Positions 1-12,249 of a DNA stretch of 64,000 bases are shown here, piece by piece. The position numbers and the translations under genes were made by a program. The notes beneath the pieces were generated by a model that searched no databases, was not told the DNA's origin, and saw nothing but the letters and a program-made list of their open reading frames with translations. Every line of letters begins with the position of its first letter. Within the stretch, counting starts at the first letter, position 1. The DNA is from Ochotona curzoniae (taxonomy: Eukaryota > Chordata > Mammalia > Lagomorpha > Ochotonidae), in assembly GCF_017591425.1 (NCBI RefSeq), contig NW_024464918.1, positions 26,440,001 to 26,504,000 of the forward strand, given 5' to 3'.

Positions 1-3000
1 AGCACCCGCTGGTTGGTGCTCTCACTGGTCTGCCGGAAGCGCTCCTCCCGCCACTGTGGAACAGGAAGGTCAGTCTGAGTCAGCCTGTGAGGTTACCCCA
101 GGAGCGGCCAGTTCTGCCTAGTTTACAACCAACTACCCACCAAGATTATTTTTTGTAGCAAATGTCTTCTTTTGTAGCAAACCTCAGGCCACCTGCCCAT
201 TTCCCCCAGGTCTGTTTCCTTGGGTCAAAACAGTTCTGCCCTGGAATGCCTGCATCGAACCCTCTGCACAGGCCTCGGGCACTGTGGGCACAGCTTGCAA
301 ACTGGCCACCTGGAGGCCGGATCTGGACTTTCCGTGTGGTCTGGGTCACATGGTGTTTTGCCAAAATTTAAAACCCAGAAGCAGTCACATAAAGTAACCT
401 GAGGCTCCAGTTCCCCTTGAAAAGCCCAGCTCTGCAATCCTGGGGCTGGCCTTTCTGCAAAGGGGCCTTCAGCCGACTGCTGAGATGGTCACTGCCCCTC
501 CTGTCCTGGTAACAGATTCGCTCATGGCATCTGGTCTGGAAGTACCCGGAGCCAGAGCAATCGATCCCGTTTGTCATTTGTGTGTAACTGACTTTGCACA
601 AGGATAGCTCAAGGTCTCCGTGCGTAGGGGGAGCCAGTCACACTGCCCGCACCTTGTAGACCTGCAGTCCGGTGTGGACAAGGACCCGGCGTGTCTCCTG
701 ATGACCCTACCCCTGCATGGGAGACTCGCAGCTGAGCCGGTGGGCTGCCTTGGGCCCACTCACTCACCCGCTGGTAGTTCTGCTCCTTCTGGATCTGCTC
801 CACTTGCTCTACCAGCTGCCGCACGCGGAGCTGCAGCTCGCTCAGCTTGTCCTTGGCGGCTATTTCTGCGTAGTCGTTGGCGTGTTCGCCCACCTGGATG
901 TCCAGGTGAACTCTCTGGGGACAGATGCGGAGATGAGCGACAGGCAACCCTGGGCCATGTTCCTGCCAGAGACTGCGCCTTCCTGTGCCCATTCAGCCTC
1001 CTCCAGGTGCAGCCCCACGAGGCACTGGGCCACTGCATGGCCGACACGCAGCTGCTCTGAGCCCCGGCTGCCTACCCCAAACCCCATGTTCTTGGGAGAC
1101 ACAAAGCCCGACGCCCAGCAGTCACCTTGCGTCTGTGGTCTCACCTTGTACACTTTCAGGCAGCTAGGTCTGTGGGCGCCCTCCCTGCATGAAGATCCCA
1201 ACACATCGCATCACAGTCCCAGGCTACGTCCCAACACCCACGCCAAGCCATCCTCCTCACTCCACTCACACACTGGCACTGGGTATAACGTCAACCGTGT
1301 TGAAAGTGAGACTATAGTTACCTACCTTTTATTTGAACTACTGCTATAATTGTTCTATTTATTATTAGTTACTGCTCACCTCAACATTAGTGCATTACGG
1401 GCGTGCATCTACAGGAAACAACCTACAGTGTTCAGGACTGCCTGTTGTGTTTGGAACGCCCTGGAGCCTCAGGATGCAGAGCAGTCCCAAATCTCCTTGA
1501 CAGCAAGAAACCAAAAATTCACTGTAAAAATAGGCGAATGTGGCCCAGTGCACTAGCCTAGTGGCTAGAGTCCTCGCCTTGCACATGCTGCAATCCCATA
1601 TGAGCGCCAGTTCGTGTCCTGGCTGCTCCACTTCCCTCTTGCTCCCTGCCTGTGACCTGAGAAGGCAGCAGAGGACGGCCCAAAGCCTTGGGATCCTGCA
1701 CCTGCATGGGAGACCCAGAGGAGGTTCCTGGCTCCTGGCTTCAGATCAGCTCATCTTCAGCCACTGCAGCCACTTGAGGAATAATCCAATGCATGGAAGA
1801 CCTTTCTCTATATATTGCCTTTTCTGCCTTTCCAATAAAAATAAATAAATCTTAAAAAAACACACACACACAAAAAAAACCATGCAAACGATTGCAACAG
1901 CCATTTCCCCCAAGAAAGCCTGGCAAACAGCCAAGGAGCGCATGAAAAAGACGCTGAACGCCACCTTGTCATTGAGAAAATGCAAATCAGACTTTAGGAA
2001 GACACACCTCCCACCAAAGGGAAGACAACTGCCACGGTGCCAGCCAGCACCCAGGCAGGGCAGAGCGGGCCACTTACCAGCATGCCTCCGGCAAAGAGGG
2101 AGAACTTGGTGGAATTGGAGTGCAGGCAGATCTGGTGCTCACCAGGGGTATGGGAGGTGAAAGTGAACCTGCCTTCAGAGCCATACTGCCGAGCCAGGAT
2201 GACCTGGAAGGAGGTTGAGGCTGAGTCAGTATTACTGCAGGGATGGCTGAAGGGGCCCGGTGCCGGACCCTGCAACACGGAAGTGCTGAGGCTGCTCCAG
2301 GGCACGGCAAGCCAAGCGCCCGCCTGAGCACTGAGGCTGCCCCGTGGCAAGCCAAGCGCCCACCTGGGATCACTCGCAGCAGGCAGGGGCCGCTCCTGGA
2401 AACGGTTTTCATGCATTCATAGCTGATGTGACATTTTATTAACTGAGAAGTGACAGCTGAAGGGTTTTGGGTTTCATCTTATTATTGCTGTGGTATTCTT
2501 TTTAGAATGGGCAAAACCCTCCTCCACCCACCAAACCTGAAAGAGGGGTCAACCTGAGGATCAGGGCCTAGGGGCCGCACGACAGGGCGCGGGCAGCGGC
2601 AGCTAGCCCTGCAGCGGGCACAGCCGCCCGTCCCGCCTGGCCAGCGAGGAAGGCTCGGCGGGGAACGGGGCTCACCTTGTCTTCAGGGTCCTTCACCTCC
2701 ACGAACATGCCCAGCCCGGGGGTGGCCGGCTGGTACTCCTCCCGCTGCTTGTCATACAGCTGCGTCCGGTAGTTTCCTGGAGGGCAGTGGGGCGAGCACA
2801 AGTCAGAGAGGCGCCAAGCGGCCTGCGGGGCACCGCCAGGCTGGCTCTGCCCGGTCCCAGGACCCGCCGTCCCGCACCACGGCCCCGGTCTCGTCCCCCG
2901 ACTCTCCCGCACCTATGACCATGGTTTCGTCCGGAATCTCCTCAATAAAACACTTCTTTTCTGTCTCCCCGATGTGGAAGTAGAGCGTGCTACCGCGGGC

Positions 3001-3096
3001 CGCCAGCCACAACAGCAGCAGGAGGGTTCGCATCACCCAGCCCAGCCTGGTTCCGGGTCGGGCTGCGACGACGGGCACACTCCGCTCGGCAGCCAT
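1..3096 (-). CDS. TMED9: TMED9, p24 alpha-2 transmembrane cargo receptor (3' end cut by window)
   Basis: p24 proteins cycle between ER, ERGIC and cis-Golgi and couple lumenal cargo to COPI/COPII coats. Exons read on the minus strand: 3096-2913, 2776-2676 (101 nt), 2203-2078 (126 nt), 914-768 (147 nt), 53-1 (partial); every visible junction is GT-AG. They give 186 codons plus part of a 49-codon last exon, about 235 aa as in human TMED9. The start is the ATG at 3096, in good context, followed by [10 protein letters not shown], a hydrophobic signal peptide and the mature start [13 protein letters not shown]. The GOLD domain has the cysteine pair (KKCFI, HQICLH) and an NST glycosylation sequon. 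Exon 4 encodes the coiled coil ([15 protein letters not shown]). The membrane segment and KKLV tail lie outside the window. Residues match TMED9 rather than TMED4 ([18 protein letters not shown]). Confidence 0.97.
54..767 (-). other. TMED9: TMED9 intron 4
   Basis: Non-coding between exons 4 and 5, with donor gtgag and acceptor ccacag on the minus strand. I see no clear transposon in it. Open frames here are shadows. Confidence 0.85.
915..2077 (-). other. TMED9: TMED9 intron 3, carrying one SINE
   Basis: The longest TMED9 intron (1163 bp). Besides the SINE at 1541-1875 it has an AT-rich stretch near 1290-1380. The acceptor next to exon 4 and the gtaag donor after the exon 3 codon CTG are canonical. 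Confidence 0.85.
1541..1875 (+). mobile_element. Lagomorph CSINE, antisense in TMED9 intron 3
   Basis: Full-length copy: box-B-like head, the 'cccaaagccttggga' and 'cctggctcctggcttc' core blocks, and a tail of AATAAAAATAAATAAATC running into A and (CA)n. Confidence 0.9.
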
Positions 3097-3300
3097 CTTG
3101 CCCTCACCTGCCTGCGCAGGCGCAGCAGGCCCAGCCACGTAGCCCTGCCGGTGCCACCGCTGTGTCTGCTGGGAGCGTGAGTTCGGCCGGGAGGACTACA
3201 AGTTCCGAGATGCTCCGCGGCTCGGCGTGGCGTTACCTGATTGGAGCTCGGCTTCTGCTCCAATTGGGACGGCCGCCGCGAAGCCAGCCCGGCCATTGGC
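3097..3300 (-). promoter_or_regulatory. TMED9: TMED9 CpG-rich promoter with NRF1-, ZNF143- and CCAAT-type motifs
   Basis: GC-rich segment directly upstream of the TMED9 ATG. An NRF1-like palindrome (tgcgcaggcgca) lies at 3113-3124. A ZNF143/SBS-like motif, ACTACAAGTTCCGAGATGC, lies at 3195-3213 on the strand opposite to the gene. Three CCAAT/ATTGG boxes lie near 3239, 3260 and 3293. There is no TATA box, as expected for a housekeeping CpG promoter. Binding is inferred from motif resemblance only. Confidence 0.65.
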
Positions 3301-4467
3301 TGCTGGCGCCTGGCGCAGGTCAGGGGTTGCTTTTGAGGGTGCAGAGCGAACTGTGGGCACAAGCAGCATTCAGAGCTGAGGTCCTGGAGCTTTTTCCAGC
3401 GCTGCGTGTGCTGGGTTGTTTTTGTTTTAAGTTGCGACAAAAGAGTGCACGAACTTATTACCTGCCAAATTCAAAACAGCTTTTTCAGAAAGGTCTCCCT
3501 TGCCCGTTGTTTCTGTCCCCACGCCTGGCTCCGTGGCCGCGGGCGTCCCGTCACACGCCCGCGTGGGCCCCGTGCTGGATCCCGCTGCGACGGCTCCCTG
3601 GCGGGACATGATGGGGGCCCACACGTGGCTGGGAGGGTTCTGTTGGGGACCTGGGGACACAGCCAGGTGTGTGTGTGCTGGAGAGCCGTGCCCGTGGCTT
3701 GTGACTCAGCTGATAAGAGAGCCTGTTCTCGCGGGGAGGGGATGGGATGGAAGCAGCGGTAAGCCCTGGAAAGAACTGGGACAGTTTTCTGGAGCTTATG
3801 TAGCAGGGGATGTGAAAAGCCGAGGGCGGAGGGCCCTTCTTCCTTGTAGGTTGTCTGCTCAAAAACATGGCGCCCAAGGCTTCTCGAGCAACATACTGAA
3901 GGATAAGGTTTCCTGAAAAGTGAGCCTCGGAGAGTAAGTTGTAGCGCCTCTTCCCCTTTGAGCAGCCCAGAAGCGTTTCCTGCACTCGTTTGCACTTCAA
4001 GACCCCAAAACTTGGGGGAACACCCCAAATTCTCCCACATGGATTCTTGGCGATTTCGGTTAGGTTCAGGGAGTGACGCAATCACCAGCCACGCTGAAGG
4101 CGCCCAGACCTGCAGACCTGGCTGCAAAGTCGCAGCTGCAGGTTTGGGGAGGAACTGTCCAAAGGTACTTACGTGTGGATACAAAGTAGCCTCTTGGTGT
4201 CCACACTAAGGGCTCCGCCGCAGGACACGCGGAAGCCTTAAGCCTTCCTGAAGTGTGCAGGCGGGAGCTGGCAAGCTCGCGCACACGGCTGCAGGCATTC
4301 CGCAGGGTGCTTCCCTGCTGTCTTTTCCGTTCCCAGAAAATAAAAAGTTGATTCTGCTTCCTCAAGGAGCCATGGCTTTGGAAACAATTCCCCCCTGTGG
4401 TTTCCTTATTTTTACCAATAAATTACTTGCTGGGATCATTCCCTCTGGTGCACCTCTTAACAATTTT
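3301..4467. other. Intergenic, apparently unique sequence
   Basis: Upstream flank of TMED9. I see no exon and no recognisable repeat. A minus-strand frame of about 237 codons (4184-3471) has no ATG at its start and no family resemblance, so it is not called. Confidence 0.6.
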
Positions 4468-4766
4468 TTTTTATTTACATGAAAGGAAAATTTACAGAAA
4501 GAAACATAGAAAAAAGCTCTTCCATCCACTGACCACAATGGCCAGAGTTGAGCCAACCTGAAGCCAGGAGCCAGGAGCTTCTTCCAGGTCTCCCACGAAG
4601 GTGGAGGATCCTAAGGCTTTGGGACCTCCTCGACTATTTTTCCAGGCCAGAGGCAGGGAGCTGGATGGGAATTCAGGCTGTCAGGATTAGAACCAGCATC
4701 CATATGGGATCCTGGGCACATGCAAGACAAGGACTTTAACCACAGGTCTACCGTGCCGGGCCCAAA
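4468..4766 (-). mobile_element. CSINE
   Basis: Reverse-oriented copy, from its T-rich (tail) end through 'gccaggagccaggagcttct' to 'gtgccgggccc'. It abuts the next SINE directly. Confidence 0.85.
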
Positions 4767-5063
4767 AGATTCATTTTCTATTTGCTTGACAGAGTTACAG
4801 AGAGGGAGAGAGACAAAGATCTTTCATCTGCTGGTTCACCCCCAAATAGTCACAATGGCTGAGCTGCGCCATGATAAAACCAGGAGCCAGGAGCTTCTTA
4901 CATATCCTCCATGTGGGTGCAAGGACATAGCACTTGGGCCCTCTGCTGCTTTCCCAAGCTGATTAGCAGGGAACTGAATCAGAAGTGGAGCAGCTGGGTC
5001 TGGAACTGATACCCATGTGGGATGCTGGCTTATTACAGATAGGCTTAACTTGCATTGGCCCCA
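4767..5063 (-). mobile_element. CSINE, older and diverged
   Basis: Same orientation as its left neighbour but more diverged. The 'ggagccaggagcttctt' core and the terminal 'gcattggcccc' are readable. Confidence 0.75.
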
Positions 5064-5088
5064 ATGACCATTAAAAAAATTCATCTGG

Positions 5089-5420
5089 GGCCCGGCGCGG
5101 TGGCGCAAGTGGTTAAAGTCCTTGCCTTGCACACCCGGGATCCCATATGGACGCCGGTTCTAATCCCGGCAGCCCCGCTTCCCTTCCAGCTCCCTGCCTG
5201 TGGCCTGGGAAGGCAGTCGAGGACGGCCCAAAGCTTTGGGACCCTGCACCCGTGTGGGAGACCTGGAAGAGGCTCCTGGCTTCGGATCGGCATAGTATCG
5301 ACCCGTTGCGCTCACTTGGGGAGTGAATCATCGGACGGAAGATCTTCCTCTCTGTCTCTCCTCTCTGTCTGTATATCCGCCTTTCTAATGAAAAAAATAA
5401 TAATAAAAATAAATCTTTAA
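5089..5420 (+). mobile_element. Young CSINE with intact target-site duplication
   Basis: Starts 'ggcccggcgcggtggcgcaa' and carries the 'ggcatagtatcg' block of the young subfamily. It is flanked by the perfect 16-bp duplication aaaaaaattcatctgg at 5073-5088 and 5421-5436. Confidence 0.95.
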
Positions 5421-5496
5421 AAAAAAATTCATCTGGAGAAACATGATTAAGTTTTCTTTCCCCCTGATTTTTGGCCCTTATAAATAACACTGGTTG

Positions 5497-6535
5497 GGGA
5501 TGACATGATGGTTTAATAGGCTAATCCTCCACCTGCAGCATCAGCATCCATTATGGACATGGTCATGTCCCGGCTGTTCCACTTTTTCAATTTGATTTGT
5601 AATATTGTTTATATACTAGTGAGGGATGCACGGCCATGTAGGCCTCTTATTGCGGTAAGGAGGGTCAAGGTAAGGAGGAAGGTGGTGGCCGAGACAAGTG
5701 TATTGGTTTTTTTTTCCCCTCCTTTGTCCACAAGAGAGAAGGGGGAGGGGGCCACTCTTTGCTTCCAAAAAACATGAACACCCAGGGATGGGGACAATCA
5801 CCAAATGGCACCTTAGAGACCCCAGTGTGGGGAACATTGTCCTGAGGATATAACTTAACTGGTTACAGTAGTTCCGAGATGTTATTGCTTTCATAGCCCA
5901 GCAGGAGAATGCCCACGGGCATGCTCCCAGCCCTGGGTCTTGTGCTTGCTAGGGGTACTGTGGTCAAGCCTGATATGTTTTGTTTTCTCTGATGCAGCTC
6001 GTATTCAGTGTTGGCCCCTGTTAGCTAGTGCTGCAGACTAGCCCGGCCGGCCCACACCCAGACCCAGCTCACACACTCAGCAGGTGCTGCAGCCTTGCTT
6101 GGCCTGACCCGCCTCCACTTCCAGGTCTCTTTAGCAAGTGCAGCAGCCCAGCCCAGCCCACATGTGAGCTGCCGGTTATTGAAGTCCAGCTGGCCTGGCC
6201 TGTACCCATCCTGGCTCTCACTCATGCCAGTGTGTACTCTAGACTGATCTTGCCTGGCCCACCCCCAGACGCAGCTCACTCCCAGGCCAGTGGGTGCTGA
6301 GGGTGCTGCAGTACTGCCTGGTCTGGCCTGCTCCCAGCCCAGCTCTCATTCTAACGAGAGCTGTGACCTAATGGAGGAGTTCTCTATGTTTCCTTACCAG
6401 GTCTGCTCCCAACCAAGGATCTTGTGAGTCATGGTGGGTGTTGGATGTTCCACTTTTGATCTAACTCCTTGCTTATCATCTGGGAAAGTAGTAGAGGATA
6501 GCCCAAAGCATTGGGACCCTGCACTCACAAGGGAG
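5497..6535 (+). mobile_element. CSINE split by a later retroposon
   Basis: The head is at 5497-5586 and the body resumes at 6458-6535 ('ctgggaaagtagtagagg', 'cccaaagcattgggaccc'). The break carries the duplication tgttccactttt at 5575-5586 and 6446-6457, so the intervening sequence is an insertion. Confidence 0.7.
5587..6445 (-). mobile_element. VNTR-bearing retroposon, copy 1 (likely L1 3'-region type)
   Basis: Read on the minus strand: a G/C-rich tandem-repeat block (plus-strand 6005-6345; units about 55-65 bp, roughly five), then a block resembling 'acatctcggaactactgtaa', then an A-rich end at 5587-5610. The same order occurs in copies at 30620-32158 and 34953-35944. A 12-bp target duplication flanks it. 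Assignment to the LINE-1 3' untranslated region is inference. Confidence 0.55.
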
Positions 6536-6735
6536 TACAGCTTCAGAGCTGAGCCAATCCGAAGCCAGGAGCCAGGGCCTCCTCCAGGTCTCCCTCACAG
6601 GTGCAGGGTCCCAAGGCTTTGGGCTATCCTTGACTGCTCTCCCATAAGCAGGGAGTTGAATGGGAAACAGGGCCACCAGGATCCCAGCTCATTCAAAGTA
6701 AGGACTTCAGCTGCTAGGCTACAATGCCAAGCCCT
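6536..6735 (-). mobile_element. CSINE fragment, inverted against its left neighbour
   Basis: Contains 'gaagccaggagccagggcct' and 'gggtcccaaggctttgggct' in reverse orientation, lacks the A-tail end, and joins the plus-oriented fragment directly at 6535/6536. Confidence 0.75.
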
Positions 6736-7459
6736 GCATCATCTTTTTATTACACTGTTTAGGGAGTCAAGTTTCCGGCACCAATGTTAATGGCCACACC
6801 CAGATTTCACATTAATCATCTGCTACTTGATCAGAAAACCACAGTGTGACCTGCATGCAGGAATCAGCACCTGAGTGTCTCAATGACACTGAAAGTACAC
6901 AGTGTCACACAGCCTGGGACCGTCGCCAACCTGCAGACCCCACCCACAGGATTTAGTCCCTCATGCCAACAGGCTACACACTCAAGATTGCCAACACAGC
7001 CCGCCTCGCTCTTCTTTAATAAGTCACACAAAGCTTTGTAAAGGGCCTCATCCTGCACCACAGTGTAGGGGGAACAGGTTGCTGCTCAAGAATCAGAACT
7101 CAAAGGCTGTCTCATCCAGTCCCTTTAAAAGGCCTAGTCACCTCTCAAAGGTCTTATCATTGCAGTTTTCACACATGTAGATGCCTGGTGCTGTGGCCAT
7201 GTGAAAAAAATCCTTGCCATGTGAAAACCAAAGCCACGTCTCCCACATGGTTCATTTAGCTGGCAGGACATCTCACACCAGAACTGTGCCCAGATCAGTG
7301 CCAGCAGCTATTGCTTCACATGTTGCTGCACCCTGGTAGCCAGCAGTGACTGGTGTGGTGGTGTGTGCTGCTGATGGGCACAGCCCCTACGAAAGAAGAC
7401 CGGTTTTTGGCGTTTGCTCAGATTCAGGACAAATTTAAGCACTTGTGAGGGTTTGAATG

Positions 7460-7705
7460 AACTGGTGATCGGGGGCAGCCATGTGGCTTGGTATGTCAGC
7501 TCTGGCTCCTGAGTCTGGAGAGCAGCAGATGAAGGCTCAAGTGGTCAGGTCTCTGCTTCCTACAGGAGAGACCTACACTGGGCTAACTGTTCCTGCTTCT
7601 GCCCCAGCCAGCGGCTCTGCAGGGCAGCTGAGGAGTGAGCCAGTAGGAGAGAACTATGTCTCTGTCTGGTCTGACTCCTTCTCAAACAAATAAATAGGTT
7701 TTTAA
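7460..7705 (+). mobile_element. Degenerate SINE remnant
   Basis: Only the 3' part is recognisable: 'gagtgagccagtaggagaga', a CT-rich stretch and the tail 'aaacaaataaatag'. Sequence between 6740 and 7460 has little I can name. Confidence 0.4.
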
Positions 7706-7857
7706 GTAAGCATTAGTGACTTGATTCCACATATGGGAAATTTTAGTGCTGGAAAGAAATTTTTAAAAAGAAGTTCAAGGGGCTGGCACTGTGCCTGACA
7801 GGGTGCATGTCCAGAACAGATTCAATGTTTTGTTTCATAATGTTTAATTTAACATTT

Positions 7858-8176
7858 TAAAAAGATGTATTTACTTTGATTTGAAAGGCAGATTTACAGG
7901 GGGAGATGGAGAGACACAAAGAAAGATCTCCCACCTGCCGGTTCACTCCTCAAATGGCCTTAACGGCCAGAGCTGAGCCAATCCAAAGCCAGGAGCTGAG
8001 AGCTTCTTCTGGGTCTCCCATGTGGTTACAGGGGCCCAAGGACTTAATCCATCCTCCTCTGCTTTCCCAGGCAGAGAGCTGGATGGGAAGTGGAGCAGCC
8101 AGAACAAGAACCATTGCCCATTTGGGATGCCGATGCTAGCCAGCAGATGAGCTTGCTGCACCACCATGCTGGCCCC
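7858..8176 (-). mobile_element. CSINE
   Basis: Reverse copy from 'aaaaagatgtatttac' through 'gccagagctgagccaatcca' and 'gcagagagctggatgggaag' to 'accatgctggccc'. Confidence 0.85.
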
Positions 8177-8824
8177 TAAGGCTGTCCATTGCTTCACCCT
8201 CCCAGGGGAGACTTGAGGAAGACAGTGGAGACATCTGAGGAGAGAGCAGACGTTTCACTGTAGGAAGTCTAATGGCCTTTTGGCTGGTGTGCAGCTGAGA
8301 TTGGGGAGCGGCTATGTGGCACTTGGCTGCGTCACCACTAAGTTGTCTCTGTGCTGAGATCCATGGTGTCCTGACTCCCAAGGACTAAGACATGGCCCAG
8401 CATTCCCCTTGGTCTGCCTACCCATGGGAGAGTACCGAGAACAAACGAAGCTTCCATTAGGATGCGATCAGGAAGCCCTGAGCAGGGGTGCACTAGAGAC
8501 AACGGGGTCTGGAAAGATCCCAGGAGAGGAGGAGCCATCGTGAGCAGCTGGGCCTGGGGTGAGTGAGCATTCACCACCTCCGCAGAGAGTGTGGGACAAA
8601 GAGCTCCTAGAGGAGAACCCTTTAAAGAGAGGCCTCAAGGTACTCCAAAGAATTTGTGGAAAGTAGAATTTTTACTTAGGGAGCAAACATTTTTGAAATC
8701 CATGAGGTGTTTTCATGACATGCATTTTTCACGAATTTTTGCACACTTCTTCTGTGTGTGGATTTCAAATTCTTCTTATACCAAAACAGACTCATCTTTT
8801 AACCCCATTTTCCACATGTGAACA
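8177..8824. other. Intergenic, no feature recognised
   Basis: No repeat or exon identified. Short open frames lack any family resemblance. Confidence 0.5.
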
Positions 8825-9118
8825 CTTTGAGAGACAGACCCCCACCTGGGGTGGTGGGAAGGAGCTCCCAACTATTGGTTCACTGCCCTTAATGCCTGTG
8901 AAGGCCAGGGTTGGGGGTCAGGGCCAAAGACAGGAGCCAGAACTCGATTCAGGTCTCCTACATGGATTGAAGGAACCCAATCACTTGAGCCATCTCCATC
9001 ATCTTCCAAGGGCTACATCAGTAGGAAGTAGGAGTCATGAACCAGTCTGAAAGCAAAGCAAACCCAGTTACTCCAGCATGGGATACTGACATTTTAACTA
9101 CAGGTTGAACACCTGCCC
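8825..9118 (-). mobile_element. Degenerate SINE
   Basis: Weak reverse copy: 'tattggttcactgccc', 'aggtctcctacatgga' and a terminal 'gttgaacacctgcccc'. It runs into a local duplication at 9084-9187. Confidence 0.55.
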
Positions 9119-9187
9119 CTCCATCACAAATGGATTCTGACATCATAACTCCAAGGTTTAACACCTGCTCCTCCATCACAAACTTTT
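9084..9187. repeat. About 52-bp direct duplication
   Basis: Two adjacent diverged copies, 9084-9133 and 9134-9187, each ending in a version of 'cacctgcccctccatcacaa'. Confidence 0.75.
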
Positions 9188-11035
9188 GGATGTCTCCTTA
9201 TAGAAGGTATTTTTCATGAGCTGAGAAATAAAACGGGTGCAGGGGCCAGTGGTCCAGAGGATGGAATGGTGGTATGCAGGTAGCTGACAGAATCCTCATA
9301 ACACCAGAGCAGAACAATGCATAGAAGCTCTGATTTGATACGCAGAACATTCCATCACTGCTACATCCCACTTCCATGGCTCCCAGCTCAAGAGAACTGG
9401 AAATAATAGAGGAGGGGAGGTAATCCCAGGAAAATGTAGGCTTATCCTATGGAGACTTTGGCTTTCCCTATCATTTCAACCAACTGTTACTATCTGCCTT
9501 CCTTCTCCTCTCCACCCTCTTCTTTCTCTCTCTCTCTCCTGGTTCAAGCCCCAGTAACTCATAATGGCCAGAGGGCCAAGTCCAGGAAGTAGTTCATCTG
9601 GGGACTCCCAAGTAGGATTCGGAGGCTGTGTATAGCATTGGCAGGAAACAGAATAGAGAGCTAAGCATGGACTTGAACCTGGGCACTGAAGAGGTCCCAG
9701 ACCATTGTCCCAAAGGACCATGTAAGAGCCCCCACACATTTAGCTTGAAGTTGCTATGCCTATGCAGGTTGTAAGTGAGCTCCACTTAAAAAACAGCCCA
9801 CTCAATTCCATTAAGGGTGTTCTAGGTAGAGAGCAGGCAGTTTAATTCCTACCTCTTACTCCACTAACCACCCTCTGAGCAGGATCTAGGCTTCTGAGAT
9901 TCCAACAGAAGCACTAGGGAAGGCTGCAACCCCGCCCCCCCAACAACAACAACAACCATGGGAGGTTGGGCCAAGGACTGCTGGTAACTTTCCAACATTC
10001 TTGTCTAAAGCAGTGTTAGCAAGCCACTCTCCCAAGGAGCCTCAAGAACAGGGAAGACAAGTCCTCATATCCAATCCCACCCAGACTGTGGCACTACCCA
10101 CAAAGCTGTGCCAAGGGCCCACAAGCTCCACCACCCAGTACAGATAGGGTCAGAAAGCTGCCATCCTCCTCCCACAGCCCCTGCCCCATTATATCCTACC
10201 TGAGCTCTGAACTGAGCAGCCCAAACTACCTGGAAGGCTAGGGGCAGGAGGAGGAAGCTACCAGGAAGGTCCTGGGGCCTCCCTCAGGAGCATCTCTCTT
10301 CCTCCATCTTCTCTTTTCTTTCACTCTCTCCTCGCTGTTACACTCTTTCTCCTTTCTTTCCTTCATCTCTTTTCCCTTTCTCTAACCACTTACTGCGCAT
10401 TCCTGCTGTTCCTGGTTCTCTGCTAGACTTTGAGGAGCACAGACATGAACAAGTGGCAGAATCCTACACGTCACATTCTCTCCCCAGCTACAAACTTTGG
10501 GGGACTTTCTCTAAATGGACAACTGGAATCCAACATGGCTAACACTGTGACAGAGGGATATATGGCCCTGAGGACCAAGGAGGGCGAAACACCTAAGCCA
10601 GAATGCTAGACTTGGGTCTTTGAAGAATGAATTTGCATTTAGTGGATGGATAAAGGAGGCAGGAATAAGGGTTGAGAACAATCCCTCTGAGAAATGGCAC
10701 AGCGGCTTCATTGGAAGCCTGACAGAGCACTGGGAGAATTGCAAATAGGGCAGCTGTGGCAATTCCCCAGTTTCCCCTTTGGCTATCACAACTAGAATTC
10801 ATGATCTCTGCAGCCAACATGGGATGAGATTGCTGCCAAGTGGAAGTAACCCAGTAGAATTACCAGCTGTTCTATTAGTTGGGCTTTTCCACCTGCAAAA
10901 TCACCGTACTGATGTTAGTCCCTGAAGTATTTGTTAGGTCTTGCAACAAGATAAATGTTGAAATTGACAGTAACTGTTACAGAAACTTTTCTAGAAATTT
11001 GGCATGGATATTACACTATATATATTGTGCTCTCT
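9188..11035. other. Intergenic, mostly unique, with CT-rich stretches
   Basis: A very degenerate SINE-like patch may lie at 9510-9740. A CT-rich tract covers about 10275-10385. No exon is recognised. Confidence 0.45.
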
Positions 11036-11051
11036 AAAAATGATTGATTCA

Positions 11052-11367
11052 GGCCTGGCGGCGTGGCCTAGTGGCTAAAAGTCCTTGCCTTGAACATGCC
11101 AGGATCCCATATGGGCGCCAGTTCTAATCCCGGCAGCTCCACTTCCCATCCAGCTCCCTGCTTGTGGCCTGGGAAAGCTTTGGGACCCTGCACCCATGTG
11201 GGAGACCTGGAGGAGGTTCCTGGATCCTGGCTTCGGATTGGTACAGCACCGGCCGTTGCGGCTCACTTGGGGAGTGAATCATCAGATGGAAGATCTTCCG
11301 CTCTGCCTCTCCTCCTCTCTGTATATCTGACTTTGTAAAAAAAAAATAAATAAATCTTTAAAAAAAT
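11052..11367 (+). mobile_element. CSINE with intact target-site duplication
   Basis: Head 'ggcctggcggcgtggcctag' and tail 'aaataaataaatcttt'. The 16-bp duplication aaaaatgattgattca occurs at 11036-11051 and 11368-11383. The body lacks a short core segment after 'ctgggaaagc'. Confidence 0.93.
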
Positions 11368-12249
11368 AAAAATGATTGATTCATTGGGATTTAAATATTA
11401 AGTAACAACAACAACAAAAATCACACAGCGTGCTTCACTGCAATTGGTAGTACACGTGCAGAGGCAATGGTGGTTCAGCACCACGGCCAGCGCCCATGCT
11501 TGCCCAAGCTCTGACTGCCCCCATCTCCAGCCAGTGGCCCTTGGCGAATCCCTAGCTTTCAAATACAATATCTCCTTTTCCCACTTTGCCTTAACTGATC
11601 TTCCTAAGAGGTTGGACATTTACTAACATCCGCATCTGTCATTTTTGCTTAAAAATAATTTCCAGTGAAGGAATAAAAAACACCACTGGAAAAGGAGGGC
11701 CCAGCTCTTGAAGGCTAGAACCTAACCTTCATCCTAAATATTGTATTGCATTATGCATTTATGTCCGAGTGAATCCATGGAGTGTAGGAGACAAGCCCTA
11801 TATTTTGTGCTCAATGTGCATCACAAGGCCTGACCCAGAGTTGGTGTGAGCAAACACCTGCCACTTCTCAGGTGCATGAGCTTGGGTGAGGTATACTGGA
11901 CTTCTTGTTGCTATTGCTCCCCCACCGTCACACAAAGCTCTAATGTTACCCCTATAACATTCTACTTGTGATTAGGTCAGTTAACACACTTGGAAGTGCT
12001 TACAGCAGTCCTTGGAACAGAAGAATAAAAGACATTATTAAATGTTGCCGAGTCAGCTCATGAGCTGTTCTTACCAGGCACTTGCATAATGTCACAGCTC
12101 TCTACTAGCGAGCTTGGGTCCACACTAGCAGTTTGAGTCTACTCGTATCCTCCACCCAGGGCAGTGAGACTGTCTTCTCCTGCCCCCCCCCCCCACCCTT
12201 CTGGTCCCCTACTACCTTCCCTCAAATGTAAAAACAAACTCTCAAGGTT

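Noticed and set aside
3471..4184. 237-codon minus-strand frame upstream of TMED9
   Set aside because: No ATG at its start, no recognisable protein and no promoter or poly(A) context.
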